Assembly: GCF_000208745.1 (NCBI RefSeq) | Contig: NC_030851.1 | Location: 14,228,018 to 14,292,017 of the forward strand | DNA length: 64,000 bases | Origin: Theobroma cacao | Lineage: Eukaryota; Streptophyta; Magnoliopsida; Malvales; Malvaceae | Direction: 5' to 3' | In this document: piece after piece, positions 59,363 to 64,000 of the stretch | Numbering within the stretch: the stretch's first letter is position 1 | How the letters are laid out: every line of letters starts with the position of its first letter | Made by a program: the position numbers and the translations under genes | Notes under the pieces: model-generated | What the model was told of the DNA's origin: nothing | Seen by the model: only the letters and a program-made list of their open reading frames with translations | Databases searched by the model: none

Positions 59363-60044
59363 CTAATATGGTTGTAATTGAGCAGGATCTGTAATTTCAG
59401 CATTGACACTTCTAAGATAATGAGCTGCAGTTTGCTTTTCAAGTTCATGAACATCGTACTTCATGTGAAGTTGTTTGAACTCCATTGTATATTCTTCCAC
59501 TGATATTGTTTTTTGCCTCAAGTTATGAAATTTGATAAAAAATTCTTGTAGATAATGCTCAGGAAGGAACTTACGTTTAAGTTCTCGACGCATCTTATCC
59601 CATGTTTTGATCTTGTTACGACATTATCTTTCTTGTTGTCGTTTGAGATTTTCCCACCAAATAGGGGCATACTTCTTTAATTTAGTTGCGACAAGCTTTA
59701 CACTTTTTTCATCAGGAATATCCTTAAGCTGAAAAACTCTTTCTACTATGTAGAGCTAGTCAAGGAAGTCATCAAGGTGAAGTTTTCTTTCAAATTCAAG
59801 AACGTCGACTTTGATTCCCAATTCTCTGGTAGTGCAGTTCTCAGTGGATGTATAAGTATTTCTTAATCAGAGAACTAATTTTGATAGAAAGGGTTTCATC
59901 TTTTTCATCACTAGAGCTACTGTTGTTGATTTGAGCAGCATCACGTCTTGTGAGTTACTCTTGTAATTCTTGAATTTAGTGTCATAATTCTTGAATCTCG
60001 ATCTCGTGATCATTTCTTTGACGATTTTTACGTCTTGGTAGCAT
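59363..60044 (-). pseudogene. Gag of the RT-less gypsy element
   Basis: A start candidate is the minus-strand ATG at 60044 (MLPRRKNRQRNDHE). Stops and frameshifts break it until 59593, where an open stretch of 76 codons carries the Retrotrans_gag end: MRRELKRKFLPEHYLQEFF, then LRQKTISVEEYTMEFKQL. The order gag, CCHC, protease is normal. The full gag is not made. Confidence 0.8.
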
Positions 60045-60187
60045 TTTATTGTTTGGTGATGATGATGTGCTGATGTAGAAAAAATATGATGATATGACTA
60101 TAAAGCAATAAAAGAAATGGAATTACCTGAACAAGGAGTGTCGAAACCTGACAGCGAACTTGAACTATGTAGCGAACAATGATCCTC

Positions 60188-60201
60188 CCACTTTGATACC
60201 A
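60188..60201 (-). promoter_or_regulatory. Primer-binding site of the RT-less gypsy element
   Basis: The minus strand reads TGGTATCAAAGTGG, six bases after the LTR end, matching the initiator methionine tRNA type with one change (TATCAAAG for TATCAGAG). Confidence 0.75.
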
Positions 60202-60207
60202 AACTGA

Positions 60208-60696
60208 TGTTGGTCATGAAGACACTTGGGCATTGTGAAAGAACTAATCGTGACGAGGTTAAAAACCCTACTAAAGTGAATCACCAATCTTGGCAAGGTT
60301 AGAAACCCCACTATGGTGAAGAATAGCCAAAATCCCACTTTGGTTGGCTAGGCCAAAGATACTAAAACCTTCTTACTCTTTTGAAAAGAGCTTAGAGAAA
60401 ATAAGGACTCCTGCTTAAGAAAATATTCTTTATTAATTCTCAACTTCAATGTCTTATAACTAAGCCTAAGGATCTTATTTATAATATTATAAGCCCACAT
60501 CCTAATAAACCTTTACTTCAGGTTGTCTAATACAACTAGAGTAGTTAACAAGATATTTAAATAAAATAGGTGTTTTGTTATTGAATAGAACATAACTCGC
60601 CTAAAGTCCTAGTACCAGTAAATTAAATAAGAAAAAGAATTCTATTGTACCTATAATTCTTAAATAATAATAATCTAATAATATACTCCTGTATCA
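60208..60696 (-). repeat. 5' LTR of the RT-less gypsy element
   Basis: 489 bp, TGATACAGGAG... at 60696 to ...CATGACCAACA at 60208 (minus strand). Collinear with 55792-56287. Confidence 0.88.
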
Positions 60697-61557
60697 AATT
60701 TTATTGGTAAGATGTGAGTGATTTATTCATTACTGATAATAGAGTTATATGGATCATAGCATTCATTAAGACACAATTTATATATTGTTATTCCAGTTAA
60801 AGACATCAAGTAAACCAAATCTTACAAGTGGATTATCCTTCCTAGATGACTAACAACATTGTTAATGATGGAAAGACTTACAACCAAATAAAAAACTATA
60901 AGTAACAATTACCTCCGAATGTGAAGGCCTTGGTATTGTGTTTGATGTGGGATCTCGTTGAGATTCAACATTCGAAGGGGATGCTCTTAAAGAGCTTCCA
61001 TCTTCACTTGCTGCATTTACTAGTGATCTTTTTTCGAACTCTTATCAAATAGCATTTGAGAACCTTCACCAACAGGAATGCTCGCATTTTTATTTGAATG
61101 CGAAGAAGTTTTCTCCTTACGGTTATATTTCATTTTAGGGTAACCACTAGGGGTACCATGTCCATTTTGGTTATGTCATGAAGATTTCTATTTAAAGTCG
61201 TACAACCTTACTCATACTGAGTTGGATATAACGAAGACTTTATCTCTATCACATGAAACAAACTTAGGTCTTTAGAAAGAGTTCTATAAGCCACCTTGCA
61301 GCATAACCAACTTCATGGCAATTTTTTAAGCTAACATAAAAAAAAGCAAGAGAAAATTAGGTGATCAATAATCGAAAGCCTCCATATATATACAAATATG
61401 TGAAGTACAAACCAATATTCTTTCTGCATTGCTAATAATCATGCCTCTAGTCTTGAAAGCATAACGGTGTTTTCAAAACCCTATTTGTCATGAGTTGGTT
61501 CAACAAAATTAACCTTTAACACGCCTATTGCAGAAGTGTTAAAGTGGAAAAACACAA
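60697..61557. other. Low-copy DNA with a broken exon-like tract on the minus strand
   Basis: No clean gene. The minus strand from about 61320 to 60919 gives protein-like stretches in shifting frames: HEVGYAARWLIELFLKT, then PKMKYNRKEKTSSHSNKN, then SLRASPSNVESQRDP, ending at a GTAATT donor-like site near 60913. Several stops and frameshifts suggest a decayed gene piece I cannot identify. Confidence 0.35.
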
Positions 61558-61968
61558 CAAGAAAAATGGTCAAAGTACACATAGGTCCTTATATTTTTGT
61601 TAATTTAGTACTTTTACCCAAAAACTAGTGAATTTAATCTCTGTATTATGAGATTTGTGCAATTGAGTCCTTTTGTCTAACTCTGTCCAAATTGACTATT
61701 AATGGTACTAATGTGGCGTTGATGAGTCAAACCAAAAAAATATTCTTTTAAAAGAAGTTTTTGTAAATTTTTTTTGCCACATCAGTTTCTTTGTGTCATG
61801 TCATAGGAGATCAAATTATACAAAATTGTAAGGTACAATATGGACTAAATTGAACGAAACTCTGTAGTACAATGACTCTAATGAACAAAATTCTATAGTA
61901 TAGGGATTAAATTGAAAAAGGCTCTATCATACATAAACTAAATTAGGTACTTTTACCATTTTTTCTTG
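61558..61968. mobile_element. MITE-like element, about 411 bp
   Basis: Terminal inverted repeats of about 20 bp: left CAAGAAAAATGGTCAAAGTAC, right GTACTTTTACCATTTTTTCTTG, with two or three differences. The interior has repeated phrases such as ACTAAATTGAACGAAAC and GATTAAATTGAAAAAGG, a pattern I know from abundant plant non-autonomous DNA elements. No coding region. No clear TSD. Confidence 0.6.
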
Positions 61969-63311
61969 GATTAATATTCGATACACTAATAGTTTATAGC
62001 TTCTATACACTTTCAGCTTACCAAATGCTATCACCTCATTAATGAGGCAAAACTAAAATTTTTTAAGAGCTTAAACTTAAATCTTAAAAGTTTTTAATAA
62101 TTAATTAGATAAAAATTAAAATAGTTTCTTTTTCCTTGAATGTGATTATCACGTTCTGTTCTTGTTTTCCAGTAGTTATCAACAATTAAATCCTAAGAGA
62201 TAAAGTACTAATGAAACCTAAAGAAAGAGAAAGAGTGAGGATTCTCAATTTCCTTTGTTATTCCTTAGCAAACATGTTGAATCCCTAAGAGTGCTATTGA
62301 TGCAGTATTTGACAATTCAAAATTAGGATCCATAAAAGAAAGTGAAAATGTAATTGAAAAGGAATTGGTGAATACATGAGACCTTTCTGATTAGATGGTT
62401 GGAGATATTGAACTGCTAGGACAAGAAATTGCAAAGGAGATTGAATCCATATAAGGTGATCAAGTATGTCTCTTGTCTAAAGGGATTGATCACCAAGAAG
62501 GTGCATCTCATAGTACAGATTCTTCAAAAGAGAAAGGGTGGCTGTAAAGGAGACAGGTGAAGAAATTCACAATGAAGCTAAAGATGACGATATGGTTAAG
62601 GTAATATTTTACGATTTGGAAATGCCATAAGCATGGAAAGTGAAGTTAAGGTGGGGGAAATCTAATACTTTTGGGAGTCTCAATTTTGAAGAAGTCAATT
62701 CACTAAAAGGGCTCAAACCAATAGATTGGGACTGAAGTACTTCATAAGGTTTTGTTTAGGGTTTTAACATGTGCTACTATCATTGTAACTTTTACCCACA
62801 AGAACAACAAGGTAGCATGACACATGATAATTAAACTTAAAACCAGCAACCAAAGTTAAATCATAAGAAATATAAACCTTAATAAACTTTTGCTAATAAA
62901 ATTTATTTATTTGAAAAAGAACAATTTTTATCACATTGCAACCATATAAGAGAAGAAAAAAATTACTTTGAAATCTTTAGCTTTTGAAGTTGCCAAATTT
63001 TACGAAACTTGTTCTTTAATCAAAGAATTAAAAAAGAGAAAAAAATGATGAAGTTTTAGAGAGATAAAAGAAGAGAAGAACAAGAAAATGTTGAAGGGAG
63101 TTGGAGAGAGAAAAATAATTACTATTTATGTATATTTAAATAAAATTATTAGTATTTAATTTTTTCTTATATGTATTTGCAAATAAAATTTTTAATATTT
63201 ATTATTAATCTCTTTTAAGTTTTAATTTTTACCTCATTAACGAGGTGGTAGCATTGGGTAAGCTGACAGTGTAGATAAGTTATACACTTTCAATGCATCA
63301 AATATAAAATC
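61969..63311 (+). mobile_element. Long-TIR DNA element, candidate Pack-MULE
   Basis: Ends 61969-62059 and 63222-63311 are inverted repeats of about 90 bp, sharing TCAGCTTACC, CAATGCTA and ACCTCRTTAATGAGG blocks with scattered mismatches. The 1.16-kb interior has no transposase, but at 62325-62570 it carries a protein-like frame (SKLGSIKESENVIEKELVN, then VGDIELLGQEIAKEIESI, then GIDHQEGASHSTDSSKEK) broken by three stops. Long TIRs plus a captured gene piece suggest Pack-MULE. A 9-bp TSD is not evident, so the superfamily is inference. Confidence 0.5.
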
Positions 63312-64000
63312 TATTTTTTTAGTGTTACATTTGTACCAAAAATGTAATTTTACATATCTGAGATTCTTCTTTACTAATTAAAAGCCATTAACTTTCCATT
63401 TGCACAAAAAATGTACAAATTAATTACACTACTTAATTATAAAAAAAATCAAATCTAGTTATGAAAGGAATTCATTTATAGGAAGAACCAATGGTTCACC
63501 TCCATATCAATATACAAAAGTATTGAGCCATAATATTCAGGCATATGCACATGAGCAAAACATACGTATACCCCAAAATTACATGGATGAAATGAATTGA
63601 GTCAAAATTTTTATAGCATATCCATTGTATTCACATTACTAACACTGTTTATTCTCAGCATTAATTGCAAAATAATAAAAGAACAACAAATCATTTGACA
63701 TTTTTTCTGTCAAAATAACAACATTTCGCTAGCTAGTTATAAAAACAAGTTGTTATGTTCTTATAGAGGAAACTAGCTAGCAGGTGTTTTTCTTTTGTTT
63801 AGTGAGTAAGAGCAATGGGAATGGTAAGAGTTACAACTCTTTCTTCATCTTTTTCTTCATTTACATCTTTCTTAGTTCTAAGAGGAATCAAGCGCAAGGA
63901 TATGTCTTGGTACTAACATAAGGATTATAAAGACTAGCTTTGGAATCAGCTAGCGGCACAACAAAAGATCTTCATCCCTTAATGCACTTTGTCTAACAAG
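63312..64000. other. Low-copy DNA at the right edge
   Basis: Mostly non-coding. A small inverted repeat of GCTAGCTAGTT and AACTAGCTAGC lies at about 63729-63781. A possible terminal exon on the minus strand is listed separately. Confidence 0.4.
63799..63912 (-). CDS. Possible terminal exon of a gene extending past the window
   Basis: A 114-bp minus-strand stretch begins after an AG (TTATGTTAG|TACCAAG) and ends in a TAA at 63801-63799. It reads YQDISLRLIPLRTKKDVNEE then KDEERVVTLTIPIALTH, with balanced composition and no stop. An upstream exon is not obvious in the remaining 88 bp. I do not recognise the protein. It may be chance. Confidence 0.3.
   Translation of the reverse strand, partial: YQDISLRLIPLRTKKDVNEEKDEERVVTLTIPIALTH

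Larger units (their letters stand above)
55792..60696 (-). mobile_element. Ty3/gypsy element with LTRs and PBS, lacking RT and RNase H
   Basis: Two LTRs of about 490 bp (55792-56287 and 60208-60696) flank an internal region in minus orientation. Flanking 5-mers AATTC and AATTT suggest a TSD with one mismatch. The order is PBS, gag, CCHC, protease remnant, integrase C-terminal part, polypurine tract, LTR. RT, RNase H and most of integrase are deleted. A Tat solo LTR is nested at 57152-58696. Confidence 0.88.

Overview
This is AT-rich nuclear DNA from a flowering plant, most likely a eudicot. The evidence is nested LTR retrotransposons of plant Ty3/gypsy and Ty1/copia lineages, a MITE, a candidate MULE-type element, and one intron-containing plant gene for an Ole e 1-like, proline-rich secreted protein. 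No prokaryotic, organellar or CRISPR-like content was seen. Everything was read by eye. LTR and insertion borders are firm where a target-site duplication (TSD) is quoted and approximate otherwise.

Layout. 1-8.1 kb: a minus-strand Tat/Athila-like gypsy element that lost its 5' LTR and its RT-RNase H-integrase core. Its 3' LTR (TGATAAC... family, about 1.5 kb when intact) is broken by another LTR and by a SIRE-like solo LTR. 8.1-16.2 kb: remains of a Ty1/copia element, another LTR, and two assembly gaps (892-902 and 11424-12356). 16.4-17.1 kb: a Tat LTR fragment. 17.1-43.1 kb: the main nest. An old plus-strand gypsy element (integrase at 17121-17573, resuming at 41517-42440) was hit four times within 55 bp of its integrase core. 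The four insertions are a GC-rich solo LTR (17574-18207), a complete minus-strand gypsy element (18223-27182, TSD CTACC), a Tat-family solo LTR (27197-28695, TSD AAGAC), and a 12.8-kb non-coding LARD-like element (28736-41511). The LARD-like element carries a further solo LTR inside its 5' LTR.

43.1-51.3 kb: SIRE-like LTR sequence, a rearranged head-to-head Tat LTR, and an old LTR split by a Tat solo LTR (48166-49708, TSD CATGC). 51.3-55.8 kb: low-copy DNA with the only clear host gene, a two-exon Ole e 1/extensin-like protein (53174-54183, plus strand). 55.8-60.7 kb: a minus-strand gypsy element with both LTRs and a PBS but no RT/RNase H, split by a Tat solo LTR (57152-58696, TSD GATAA). 60.7-64 kb: low-copy DNA with exon-like remnants, a MITE and a long-TIR candidate Pack-MULE.

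The elements appear to work only as a family. The coding gypsy element at 18223-27182 and the non-coding LARD share LTR architecture, so a coding relative could have moved the LARD in trans. Every pol gene here is broken, so the window looks like a graveyard of retroelements around one ordinary gene. I did not find a convincing novel biological system. The most unusual things are the four-fold insertion cluster, the PR/IN-C fusion ORFs lacking RT, the intron-like interruption in an integrase, and the candidate Pack-MULE.
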